Origin: Ornithinibacillus massiliensis
Lineage (GTDB): Bacteria > Bacillota > Bacilli > Bacillales > Amphibacillaceae
Reading direction: 5' to 3'
NCBI RefSeq assembly: GCF_018310345.1
Contig: NZ_JAGXBY010000005.1
Span: forward strand, 1 to 64,000
Length of the DNA: 64,000 bases
The notes below the pieces were generated by a model that did not search any database, was not told where the DNA came from, and saw only the letters and a list, made by a program, of their open reading frames with translations. The first letter of the stretch is position 1. Every line of letters begins with the position of its first letter. This document shows positions 25,788-33,588 of this stretch, in pieces. A program made the position numbers and the translations under genes.

Positions 25788-26333
25788 TTATAACAAATAA
25801 TCTAAATTCGTATCTGAATAAATGGCGATTAGAATCACAGATTTTGTGTCTCCAATATTTTTTACCATATGAGGAACACTTGCATTCCAGCTAAAGGAAT
25901 CGCCTTGTTCTGCGATAATAGAATCTTCTCCTTGTTCAGCAAGTACCCTTCCTTCTAGTACTAAATGAACCTCCTCTCCTTCGTGTGCGTGGGGTTCTTC
26001 TTCTCCTATGGCAAATCCAGGTGGAGATTCAACAATCATCATTCGTAATGGTCCTTTTGAGGTTATATACTCTATGTTTAAATGATTTAATGATGAGGTT
26101 CTTCTCTCACTTTTTCGAACGACACGCATGTGCTGTTTCTTTTCTAGCAATAAATAAGGTAGAGGCACCTTCAGAAACTCAGCAATGTTATTAAGTGTAT
26201 TTATAGAAGGTGATGTATTGTTATTTTCAATGTTGCTAATAAATCCTTTTGAAAGCCCTGTGCCTTCACACATTTGCGCGATAGTAATTTTTTTCCTTTT
26301 TCTAATATTACGTATTTTAGTCCCTATATCCAT
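25788..26333 (-). CDS. XRE-family regulator with cupin sensor domain
   Basis: Transcription factor of 181 residues. N-terminal helix-turn-helix (residues about 5-60: IRNIRKRKKITIAQMCEGTGLSKGFISNIE) and C-terminal cupin with the metal/ligand motif PHAHEGEEVHLVLEG. The architecture is that of small-molecule-sensing repressors. GGGGGTG lies 8 nt before the ATG at 26333; an in-frame ATG at 26348 precedes it. Divergent from the DoxX-VOC pair, with a perfect 12-bp inverted repeat in between, so it may control that pair. Confidence 0.88.
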   Translation of the reverse strand: MDIGTKIRNIRKRKKITIAQMCEGTGLSKGFISNIENNNTSPSINTLNNIAEFLKVPLPYLLLEKKQHMRVVRKSERRTSSLNHLNIEYITSKGPLRMMIVESPPGFAIGEEEPHAHEGEEVHLVLEGRVLAEQGEDSIIAEQGDSFSWNASVPHMVKNIGDTKSVILIAIYSDTNLDYLL

Positions 26334-26418
26334 CCTAATCACCCCCATAAGTTTTCCTTTATGAAACTAATAGTAGCAAAATCATTGACAGACTACAAGT
26401 CCCTTGTTAACATATTGA

Positions 26419-26489
26419 AAACAAATATTCTTATAAGTAAACAGAGGTAGTATTTTTGCGCTAATGTTTCCTAATATGAATATTTGTTT
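26419..26489. promoter_or_regulatory. Perfect 12-bp inverted repeat between xre-cupin and catDE-like genes
   Basis: AAACAAATATTC (26419-26430) and GAATATTTGTTT (26478-26489) are exact reverse complements 47 bp apart. A paired operator site is plausible. Confidence 0.55.
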
Positions 26490-26630
26490 AGTATTAGATT
26501 TCGATTTACGTTTAATAAGGGTAAATCTTACTGTATAGAACGTTTTAAGAAAGAGGTGGCATGTAGGGATACAACATTAACTTGTTAGTAAATAAGATAT
26601 TGAAAATATATTACTTTAGGAGGAACTAAA

Positions 26631-27023
26631 ATGATAAATAAACAAGATATTGGTGCGCTGTTACTACGAGTGGTTTTAGGAGTTATTTTTATTGGACATG
26701 GTGTAAGTAAATTTCAAGATGGTATTGGAAGCATTGCTGGATGGTTTGATAGCATTGGATTGCCTGGATTCTTAGCTTATATAGTAGCAAGCATTGAGTT
26801 GATTGGTGGGATTGCGATGCTCATTGGTTTGGGCACACGTGTCGTAGGTGGACTTTTTGTCTTAGTGCTTTTAGGAGCAATTGTGAAAGTACAATTAGCT
26901 ACAGGCTTTATTGGAGGTTACGCGTACGATCTTGCTTTACTGGCAATATCTGCATATTTCTTATTAAACGGAAGTAAGCTATATTCTTTAGATTATTATA
27001 TTTCAAAGGCAAAAAACAAATAA
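26631..27023 (+). CDS. DoxX-family membrane protein, CatD-like
   Basis: 130-residue protein with four predicted membrane helices and the DoxX pattern LLLRVVLGVIFIGHGVSKF near the start and GGIAMLIGLGTRVVGGLF in the middle. In Bacillus subtilis the homologous CatD forms an operon with the catechol dioxygenase CatE and protects against catechol and quinone stress. Here the next gene, 31 nt downstream, is CatE-like. RBS AGGAGG. Confidence 0.85.
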   Translation: MINKQDIGALLLRVVLGVIFIGHGVSKFQDGIGSIAGWFDSIGLPGFLAYIVASIELIGGIAMLIGLGTRVVGGLFVLVLLGAIVKVQLATGFIGGYAYDLALLAISAYFLLNGSKLYSLDYYISKAKNK

Positions 27024-27054
27024 TAAAAGGGCTCAGACCTATCAGGAGATAAAA

Positions 27055-28011
27055 ATGAAAAATATGAAGATTATTTCGGTAATTATTATTTTATCTATTG
27101 TAGTAGCACTTTTTTTATTTGTTAAAAAAGAAGGGCGCGACGAAGAGATGAGTTTGGAAACTTATACAGGGGTTATGGAACCTAGAATTGGTTATGTAGA
27201 GCTACAAGTCTCTGACATAGACCGTTCAATATCATTCTATCAGGAATTAATAGGGTTTCAAGTGCTAGAGAGGGAAGAAAAAACAGCAATACTGACAACA
27301 GATGGAAGTGTCCCGCAGCTTGTATTAAAAGAGGAGGAATCGTTTGTTGAGCGTCCATATAGATCTACTGGTCTATACCACTTCGCAATCGTCGTTCCTA
27401 CTAGAGAGGATTTGGCTTTATCCTTAGTACACCTATTGGAAGCTGGGTATCCAGTACAGGGTGCTTCAGACCATCAATATAGCGAAGCGGTCTACCTAGC
27501 AGATCCTGACCATAACGGGATAGAAATATATGTCGATAGAGATTCTAATCAGTGGGAAAGAGACGGTAAGGGTGGTTATGTCGGGGGGACAGCGCAATTA
27601 GATGTTGAGGATTTATTCTCTGAAATAAAGGGAAGTACATGGAGTGGATTACCTAACGGAACAAGAATAGGTCATGTGCATTTACAGGTATCAGATATAG
27701 AGGAGTCCGAAACATTTTATGTGGAAGCACTTGGACTTGATATTGTGGCTAAGGATACTCATATGCTTTTTGTATCCAAAGATGCATACCACCATCATAT
27801 AGGAATGAATATTTGGTCAGGGAAGGGTTTACCTGCACCTCCAGAAAATGCATTAGGCTTAAAGTATCTTACCCTTCATTTTACGGAAGAAGAGTATAAT
27901 CGAGCAAAAGGAAATTTAGATCGATTAGGATTTAAGTATAATGATGACAACAAAGAAATGTTGATCAAAGACCCTTCTGGAAACACCATAAAAATTATTA
28001 TAAAAAACTAA
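27055..28011 (+). CDS. VOC-superfamily dioxygenase, CatE-like
   Basis: Two-domain vicinal-oxygen-chelate protein of 318 residues resembling catechol-2,3-dioxygenase CatE. Domain 1 (about 45-165): IGYVELQVSDIDRSISFY, GLYHFAIVVP, NGIEIYVDRD. Domain 2 (about 200-318): IGHVHLQVSDIEESETFY and YHHHIGMNIW provide two His ligands, but the last motif GNTIKIII lacks the usual Glu. An N-terminal hydrophobic helix (residues 5-23) is an addition suggesting membrane anchoring. Starts after AGGAGAT. Function rests on the DoxX partner. Confidence 0.82.
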   Translation: MKNMKIISVIIILSIVVALFLFVKKEGRDEEMSLETYTGVMEPRIGYVELQVSDIDRSISFYQELIGFQVLEREEKTAILTTDGSVPQLVLKEEESFVERPYRSTGLYHFAIVVPTREDLALSLVHLLEAGYPVQGASDHQYSEAVYLADPDHNGIEIYVDRDSNQWERDGKGGYVGGTAQLDVEDLFSEIKGSTWSGLPNGTRIGHVHLQVSDIEESETFYVEALGLDIVAKDTHMLFVSKDAYHHHIGMNIWSGKGLPAPPENALGLKYLTLHFTEEEYNRAKGNLDRLGFKYNDDNKEMLIKDPSGNTIKIIIKN

Positions 28012-28116
28012 TTAGATGGTTTCCACTCTCTTATAATGAAAAAGTTATGATCAATTAGTTACAAACTAATATGTCCGTGAACAATCTTGTAGTATTTATA
28101 TAAAGTAGCGAAGCTT

Positions 28117-28154
28117 TACCCCTTTGGATAATTTCATCTAAGGGGGTGTTTTTT
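28117..28154 (+). terminator. Terminator of the catDE-like pair
   Basis: ACCCCTT / AAGGGGGT stem with T run (GTTTTTT). Confidence 0.75.
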
Positions 28155-28235
28155 GAGCTAAGCACTGAAAGATTAGCAATTAGGCCGTTTTTGAGAACTT
28201 TTTTACAATAAAAACGTGAAAAAGCGTTTGACTTT

Positions 28236-28268
28236 GTGCTACTAAATCCCCTGTTAGTTCAACAAGAC
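28236..28268 (-). repeat. Gene-3' palindrome (type I), site 7, minus strand
   Basis: Read on the minus strand: TTGAACTAACAGGGGATTTAGTAGC, directly after the GrpB stop at 28269, in the same orientation relative to its gene as the plus-strand sites. Confidence 0.55.
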
Positions 28269-28817
28269 TTATCCGTTATTATCAGTATTAGCAAAGTTAT
28301 TCCTGTTATTTTTATACCAGTCCAATGCCTTTATTTCTATTTCTCTAGCAAGGCGTTCCTTACCGTTTATATATGATTGAATATCATAGGGAAACTGTTG
28401 TGCTAATCTGTCTTTTAACTCACCGTAACGGTTCTTTACATCTGGATGCCTTTGCAAGTAGTCTCGAAAAGCCAGGTGTCGTTTTATTTCATAACTTCCA
28501 ACCTGATAAATATGTACATGATGGGAGCGTTTGTCTCCGCCTTTTTGGAAGTATCTTCTTCCGGGTATTCCGTTCTCACCTTTAGGCTTATATCCAATCT
28601 CTTGCATCTCCTGATTGTATTTGTCAACGTTGTTAATGTCTCTTACAACAGGCATTATGTCTATTATTGGTTTTGCCTTTAGCCCCGGAACAGATGTACT
28701 ACCAATATGATGAATAGCTATAATTTCATCTCCATAAATGAGTTTCAGTTTTTCCACTTCTTCTAAAAACATGGCAGGCCATTTTTCACTATATGAACAC
28801 ACTTCAACCTTTCTCAC
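28269..28817 (-). CDS. GrpB family (UPF0157) protein
   Basis: 182-residue member of the GrpB family, related to the nucleotidyltransferase fold. Hallmarks are YSEKWPAMFLEE, the glycine-serine motif IHHIGSTSVPGLKAKPIIDI (residues about 36-54) and RSHHVHIYQVGS. Start GTG at 28817. Enzymatic role unknown in general. It lies in the minus-strand part of the cassette-like zone, with type I palindromes on both sides. Confidence 0.88.
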   Translation of the reverse strand: MRKVEVCSYSEKWPAMFLEEVEKLKLIYGDEIIAIHHIGSTSVPGLKAKPIIDIMPVVRDINNVDKYNQEMQEIGYKPKGENGIPGRRYFQKGGDKRSHHVHIYQVGSYEIKRHLAFRDYLQRHPDVKNRYGELKDRLAQQFPYDIQSYINGKERLAREIEIKALDWYKNNRNNFANTDNNG

Positions 28818-28857
28818 GGTTCACACTTCTTTCTGCAACTTTTTTGTCTCTTTAGTA

Positions 28858-28893
28858 CGCTTAAATTAACGCCCCTGTTTGTTTAAGTACATT
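28858..28893 (-). repeat. Gene-3' palindrome (type I), site 8, minus strand
   Basis: Read on the minus strand: CTTAAACAAACAGGGGCGTTAATTTAAG. It overlaps the last codons and stop of the gene ending at 28866, so the palindrome supplies the protein C-terminus. Confidence 0.65.
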
Positions 28894-29135
28894 TTAACCC
28901 AACAGTTATCCAAAGTAATGAGAAAACACCAAACAATAAGGATCATACTCATGATTCCCCAAGCTGTGGTACTCACTATCCACCAAATTATTGATTTAGC
29001 TTTTGTTGAACTTTCCTCATCTTCCATATTTGCTTGTATAAAAGCGAGTTTTCTTTCCATACCTTTTTTCATAGAAGTTAGAGCAACAAATCCGCTTAAA
29101 ATGAAACCAATAGTTATCCAGAGTAATAAGTTCAC
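28866..29135 (-). CDS. Small two-helix membrane protein
   Basis: 89 residues; helices at about 4-20 (LLWITIGFILSGFVAL) and 49-75 (SIIWWIVSTTAWGIMSMILIVWCFLI), with a charged stretch between them. I do not recognise a family. Start GTG at 29135 with a strong AAGGAGG 8 nt upstream, which supports a real gene. The last residues (NKQGR) are encoded within a repeated palindrome. Confidence 0.7.
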   Translation of the reverse strand: MNLLLWITIGFILSGFVALTSMKKGMERKLAFIQANMEDEESSTKAKSIIWWIVSTTAWGIMSMILIVWCFLITLDNCWVKMYLNKQGR

Positions 29136-29453
29136 CTTTAAACCTCCTTATCTGAGGATTACTTTCCTTTCAATCTTCCTAATCTCATTCTCTTGCTTCG
29201 TTATTATTAGTGGATTTCATCACAACCTCTTATTATTTTAACACGGTTGTTAAACAGATCGATAATAATGTTAAAATACATATAGGATTCTGAATATTGA
29301 GTGCTAGGCCCTAGGGTGAAAAAGGTGATCATTAAACTGATTGCAAATCTTTGAATGGTGCTATTTATTTAACTCTTTTGAAACTTTATCTTGTGATAGA
29401 CGTATAACTTTATTGTAACCGCTTAATATTGTTGGTAGGAGGTAAGGATACCG

Positions 29454-29840
29454 TTGAACTTATTATTAAAGGGATTGATTAGAGGTGTGATTCCATTTGT
29501 TTTATTGCTAATAATTTCTTTATGGAATAGGTTACAAGGGTCGGTTGAAGAATCAAATGCTTTCTTTCTCTATGGTGTAGTTGTTTTTTTCTTAGGTCTG
29601 ACCAGTGTAATATATGAAATCAATCATTGGAAGTTTTCAAAACAAATACTTGCCCATTATGGTGCAATGTTGATTACGGTTTTTCCAACTCTACTACTTA
29701 GCGGTTTTTATTCTCTAAATTCTTTTGTGGATTTAGTAAAAGTATATTTAGAGTTTAACATCACGGGGATTGTCTTGTTTTTCTCAACTTATTTGATTTT
29801 TAAGCTGATTAGGAAGTTAAATCATGTAAAAGCAGAATGA
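29454..29840 (+). CDS. Four-helix membrane protein, DUF3021-like
   Basis: 128 residues with four hydrophobic segments (about 8-24, 37-53, 66-86, 97-118), lysine-rich at the end. The pattern (LLKGLIRGVIPFVLLL, YEINHWKFSKQILAHY) resembles DUF3021 proteins, often found with LytTR regulators, though none is adjacent here. Start TTG at 29454 behind GTAGGAGGTAAGG. Preceded at 29268 by another copy of the ATGTTAAAATACATATAG element. Confidence 0.7.
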   Translation: MNLLLKGLIRGVIPFVLLLIISLWNRLQGSVEESNAFFLYGVVVFFLGLTSVIYEINHWKFSKQILAHYGAMLITVFPTLLLSGFYSLNSFVDLVKVYLEFNITGIVLFFSTYLIFKLIRKLNHVKAE

Positions 29841-29849
29841 GTTAGTTAC

Positions 29850-30007
29850 GGAACGAACGAGTGAATTGACTTCAGAGGAGTATTACCATTTTTTCTAACG
29901 GATCAGTTTATCAAATATTTGGAAATACACCCATCCCAGCTGATGTGAAAACAACATACATTGGCTCTGTGGAAGAGGCAACAAAGTGGTTAGAGGAGAG
30001 CTTTTAA
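29850..30007 (+). pseudogene. C-terminal remnant, frameshifted, unknown family
   Basis: One frame reads SELTSEEYYHFF and stops at about 29898; another continues SNGSVYQIFGNTPIPADV to TKWLEESF and a stop at 30005. Together they look like one protein C-terminus with a frameshift in a T run. No start or ribosome binding site. Confidence 0.45.
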
Positions 30008-30083
30008 ATAGATTAATTAATTCCTTTGTTAAATGTCTTGATAACAGTTCTATACTTTGAAAAATAAAACAATTAATTATTCT

Positions 30084-30116
30084 ATCCTTTGCTACTACGG
30101 TTAGCAAAGGTTTTTT
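30084..30116 (+). terminator. Terminator
   Basis: CCTTTGCTA / TAGCAAAGG perfect 9-bp stem followed by TTTTTT. It follows the remnant at 29850-30007. The next 210 bases hold no recognisable gene. Confidence 0.85.
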
Positions 30117-30329
30117 ATCTTACAATTATGTTGAGGAAGAGCAGTTAAGTGCATAATTATGTTGAACATATATAATATTTTGCATAAATAAAAAAACAGA
30201 TGTTTTACGGAAGAAGGATTCGCTAAAAATCACGTAATTGACGTCATCTTATTGCGCCACAAGAAATTTCTCTCAGTCGTTACTAAATTCCATTTGCATG
30301 AATTATCTGAGATATCTAATCCATCTAAT

Positions 30330-30344
30330 TGATAATTGTTATCA
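30330..30344. promoter_or_regulatory. Fur box
   Basis: TGATAATTGTTATCA fits the 7-1-7 Fur consensus (TGATAATNATTATCA) with one mismatch, 55 nt before the reductase start. It indicates repression under iron-replete conditions. Confidence 0.75.
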
Positions 30345-30398
30345 ATTATGATATATTAAGTAGTAACGATACAGATAATGGACTAAGGAGAATATATA

Positions 30399-31115
30399 AT
30401 GAAAATATACTGGACTACTATTAATAAGATTATTGATGAAACGCCCGAGGTCAGAACGTACTTGCTTGACTGTCCGGAAGAATTTACATGGGAGGAAGGT
30501 TCCCATACCCACTTCGCATTGGAAGGCTTTAATGCCGGAGATAAACCAAACCGCGGCCTGATCCGTCATATGTCAATCTCCACTTTACCAAATGAAAATA
30601 CAATCGGGATCACAACACGTATAAGAGAGCAGTGCTCTGAATTTAAAGCAGTTTTAAGAAATCATAAAGTCGGCGATAAGGTGGCAATATTTAAAACTCA
30701 TTCGAATGTACCACTTAAAAGAGAAGGCAAAAATGTTTACCTGTTGTCATCAGGTGTCGGACTAGCAACCTTCAGACCGCTTGTACTTGATTATTTGGAA
30801 CGTGCTGACAATGTTAATCAAATTCATTCCTTGAACATCGATTCATCAAAAGATTTCTTATTCACCAATATCTTTAAATCAGCACCTGACAAGAAGTTCA
30901 CAGCACAGTTCGTCGATAATCGTAAAGACTACTATGAAGAAGTGAAAAATCTTGCTGAAGACAGGGATGGACTTTTCTATGTTGTCGGCAGTGACGAGTT
31001 CATCGTGCAGAATATTGAAGTATTGCGTGAGCATGGCATTAAGCCAGAACAGATTATGCTCGATAAGCATGAACAGCAACGGTCTGAGTTATTATCAGTT
31101 GATCTATCCATTTAA
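30399..31115 (+). CDS. Iron-regulated ferredoxin-NADP reductase-like flavoprotein
   Basis: Stand-alone FNR-type oxidoreductase, 238 residues. The FAD-binding RxxS motif is RHMSIST near residue 57, and the nucleotide-binding domain begins at YLLSSGVGLATFRPL near 112 and ends with FYVVGSDEFI. No iron-sulfur or globin domain is fused. With a Fur box upstream, a role in electron delivery for ferric-siderophore or haem iron release is a reasonable inference. RBS AAGGAG. Confidence 0.8.
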   Translation: MKIYWTTINKIIDETPEVRTYLLDCPEEFTWEEGSHTHFALEGFNAGDKPNRGLIRHMSISTLPNENTIGITTRIREQCSEFKAVLRNHKVGDKVAIFKTHSNVPLKREGKNVYLLSSGVGLATFRPLVLDYLERADNVNQIHSLNIDSSKDFLFTNIFKSAPDKKFTAQFVDNRKDYYEEVKNLAEDRDGLFYVVGSDEFIVQNIEVLREHGIKPEQIMLDKHEQQRSELLSVDLSI

Positions 31116-31151
31116 GCAAAACGATTTTAGGTAAATATGATATAGATTCTA

Positions 31152-31187
31152 TGGACGCTTTTCTTTAATGAGTAGGCGTCCTTTTTT
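31152..31187 (+). terminator. Terminator of the flavin reductase gene
   Basis: GGACGC / GCGTCC stem with TTTTTT. Confidence 0.8.
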
Positions 31188-31327
31188 ATCTATAATTACG
31201 GTTTCTCTTTATACTATTGTGTTAGTCTTAACATACATATTACCTCGGATATTTTTATAAATATAGCACAAGAAATGTCAAAAGAAAGAAATGGATCATT
31301 CTTATAATGTTAATAGGAGTGAGATAA

Positions 31328-32404
31328 ATGAATGAACATATACAACTTATGATTGATTGGATTGAAGATAATTTAACAAATAAATTCTCATTAGACGAGC
31401 TTGCTCATTATATGGGATATTCCCCTTATTATTGTTCTTTTAAATTTCACCAAGTAACAGGTATCAGTATTAGGCGCTATGTTCTTCTTAGAAGATTGTA
31501 TTTATCAACGAAGGATTTGGCCAATAACAAAAGGATAATTGATATCGCCTTTGATTACGATTATTCATCACAAGAAGCTTATAGTAGAGCGTTTAAATCT
31601 GTTTTTGGTATCAATCCAAGGGAATATCAACTTCGCCAGCTACCTGTTCAATCGTTTTTCAAGCTCACTATTAATAACAAAGAGGAATGGTATAGAATGA
31701 ATGTTTCTAGAAAAATAGAGGTTGAAAAGTTACAAAATGGGAATAAGGAGTTGTTTGACCAGGATGTACTTAATATATTGAATGGTCAGGTGATGTATGA
31801 AGAGTTTAACAATGAAAAACTAATGGGTGATTCCGATTATGTTCCATTCAATGAAGCAATGTGTGTAAATACGACTACTGAACAAGTTTTCGATAAGGAG
31901 TTTATCAAAACGCGAGCATTAGGACATCGTGTTTCAGTAGAGGATTATATCCAAAAAGTAATAGAGCCATTAGATAATCTCTTTCATAAAGAATATAAGT
32001 ATATCGTTCTATGGTTTGGTGAGGATATGTTTTGTCAAATGAACCTGCTGACCATACTTGCCTATCTGGAGCAGTCCCAATATGACGGGAGAGTTTTCTT
32101 AAATAGCTTCAGAGAGGATGAATTTAAAGTAAGCCAAACAGAGCTTACATTAGGTAACTATTTTTCTGTATATAAGGAAGTGCTGATCAATCATAAAAGA
32201 CCATCAATAGAACTACTTCCAGTAATGTTCCAGGCAAGAGATATATATTTAGATATGCTAAAAGAGAATAATGCAGTAGTAAAGTATATTTCCCAAAATA
32301 AAGACCTACCAACATCAGAATTAGTCAATAGGTTACTTAGTCTGTTCCCAACTATAGGATATGGCGATTCCCAATATATAGATCTTATTAATAAAAATAG
32401 ATAG
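31328..32404 (+). CDS. AraC-family regulator with an unknown C-terminal domain
   Basis: 358 residues. The AraC DNA-binding domain is N-terminal (about 1-105): WIEDNLTNKFSLDELAHYMG is the first helix-turn-helix and RIIDIAFDYDYSSQEAYSRAF the second, with FGINPREYQ closing. The C-terminal 240 residues are acidic and soluble and match no effector domain I know. RBS TAGGAGTGAG. Monocistronic; target unknown. Confidence 0.88.
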   Translation: MNEHIQLMIDWIEDNLTNKFSLDELAHYMGYSPYYCSFKFHQVTGISIRRYVLLRRLYLSTKDLANNKRIIDIAFDYDYSSQEAYSRAFKSVFGINPREYQLRQLPVQSFFKLTINNKEEWYRMNVSRKIEVEKLQNGNKELFDQDVLNILNGQVMYEEFNNEKLMGDSDYVPFNEAMCVNTTTEQVFDKEFIKTRALGHRVSVEDYIQKVIEPLDNLFHKEYKYIVLWFGEDMFCQMNLLTILAYLEQSQYDGRVFLNSFREDEFKVSQTELTLGNYFSVYKEVLINHKRPSIELLPVMFQARDIYLDMLKENNAVVKYISQNKDLPTSELVNRLLSLFPTIGYGDSQYIDLINKNR

Positions 32405-32417
32405 TCCCGCTATCTAT

Positions 32418-32463
32418 AAACCGTATTTGATGAAGTTCAACACTTTAATCAAATGCGGTTTCT
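32418..32463 (+). terminator. Hairpin after the AraC gene
   Basis: AAACCGTATTTGAT (32418-32431) pairs with ATCAAATGCGGTTT (32448-32461), one mismatch; the T run is poor. A second candidate, GAGACC..GGCCTC with TTTTTT, lies at about 32605-32645. Confidence 0.6.
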
Positions 32464-32736
32464 AATTATTACCGTTTGTTGGAAAGTTACCAAGGGAAAG
32501 AATGTGTAAAACTTCCACAGTATTAAAGCATTATTATCATGATTACTCCTCCTATCATACTTCGTTATCTTATAAAGCTATCAGAGCATTATATTAGAAT
32601 GAAAGAGACCAATCTAGCAGTGTGACGGGTTATGGCCTCTTTTTTGTCTGTCTATAAGTCAAATATCTAATAGATAATATACTCCAAAATATCACTATGA
32701 AAGAAATCAACTATATTGATAATGTAGAATTAATAA

Positions 32737-32793
32737 ATGATTGACTTTAATAAAGTTAAAGATTACATTTAATTATATTAAAGTCAATCATTA
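32737..32793. promoter_or_regulatory. Perfect 16-bp inverted repeat before the DUF2089 gene
   Basis: AATGATTGACTTTAAT (32737-32752) and its exact reverse complement (32778-32793), 25 nt apart. Each arm contains TTGACT, a possible -35 element, pointing inward. Likely operator or promoter region, 38 nt before the regulator's start. Confidence 0.7.
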
Positions 32794-32830
32794 AGTTCGA
32801 TTTAGCATTTGTAATGGAGGTGTATAGTTA

Positions 32831-33130
32831 ATGTCAATAGATGTAATCCCAGATTGGCTAGCATCCTTAGATGATGAAGATATTAGTTTTATAAAGAGGT
32901 TTATATTATCTTCAGGCTCACTTAAAGAAGTTGCAAGTTCTTATGGAGTAACGTATCCTACAGTAAGATTAAGGTTAGATCGATTAATTCAAAAAATCCA
33001 AGTAGCTGAAGACACTTCAAATGATCCATATGTTTCACTCATTAAGAGGTTAGCAATAAATGAAAAACTAGATTTTGATACGGCAAAAATATTAATAAAT
33101 GAATATAAAAAAATAAGAACTGGAGTGTGA
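32831..33130 (+). CDS. DUF2089 family DNA-binding protein
   Basis: 99 residues. The family pattern is clear: IPDWLASLDDEDISFIKRFI, then SGSLKEVASSYGVTYPTVRLRLDRLIQKI, a helix-turn-helix like sigma-factor region 4. Likely a transcription regulator. The start ATG has GGAGGTG upstream and lies just after a perfect inverted repeat that could be its own operator. The last codon overlaps the next gene's GTG (GTGA). Confidence 0.85.
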   Translation: MSIDVIPDWLASLDDEDISFIKRFILSSGSLKEVASSYGVTYPTVRLRLDRLIQKIQVAEDTSNDPYVSLIKRLAINEKLDFDTAKILINEYKKIRTGV

Positions 33131-33435
33131 ATGAAATGGAAGAGTTGGTTCTTTTACTGATTGGATTATTAATTATAGTTGGGATAATAGCACTTCAAAT
33201 CTCCCTATCTAAGCAGGTGAATAAATGGCCTGGTTTAATATTACCAATCATTAGCCTATTTTTTTCCATGATTATTAGTTTTAATTTACTAAATCCTTCC
33301 ATCATCGAAGTCATTATAACATTCTTAGTATCTAATATTCTGACAGCAATACTAATAGTTATATACTTTACTCATAGAGGAAAAATTATAAAGAAAAAAC
33401 AAATAGACAAAATGAATATTCTAGATTTAGAGTGA
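33127..33435 (+). CDS. Small membrane protein coupled to the DUF2089 regulator
   Basis: 102 residues with three hydrophobic segments (about 5-24, 34-55, 60-83) and a basic C-terminal tail KKKQIDKMNILDLE. No family recognised. GTG start overlapping the upstream stop by 4 nt indicates translational coupling, so it probably works with the DUF2089 protein, for instance as a sensor or a target. Confidence 0.7.
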   Translation: MNEMEELVLLLIGLLIIVGIIALQISLSKQVNKWPGLILPIISLFFSMIISFNLLNPSIIEVIITFLVSNILTAILIVIYFTHRGKIIKKKQIDKMNILDLE

Positions 33436-33479
33436 TTATGAATATTTATCCATGCTTTTGGAACCTACGAGTGGACGGT

Positions 33480-33524
33480 AAAAAGGCAGTTACTACACTA
33501 CATGTTTTAACTGCCTTTTAATCT
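33480..33524. terminator. Bidirectional terminator
   Basis: AAAAGGCAGTTA / TAACTGCCTTTT between convergent genes; T-rich on both strands. Confidence 0.8.
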
Positions 33525-33588
33525 ATATTTGGATAAAATCACAGTTTATCTAATTGATGAGGTAGCTTCTTGATAGAAGATACGTCAA

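Noticed and set aside
17653..30400. Calling the accessory zone a prophage or integrative element
   Set aside because: No phage structural genes, integrase, relaxase or flanking attachment repeats are visible; only scattered single genes and repeats.
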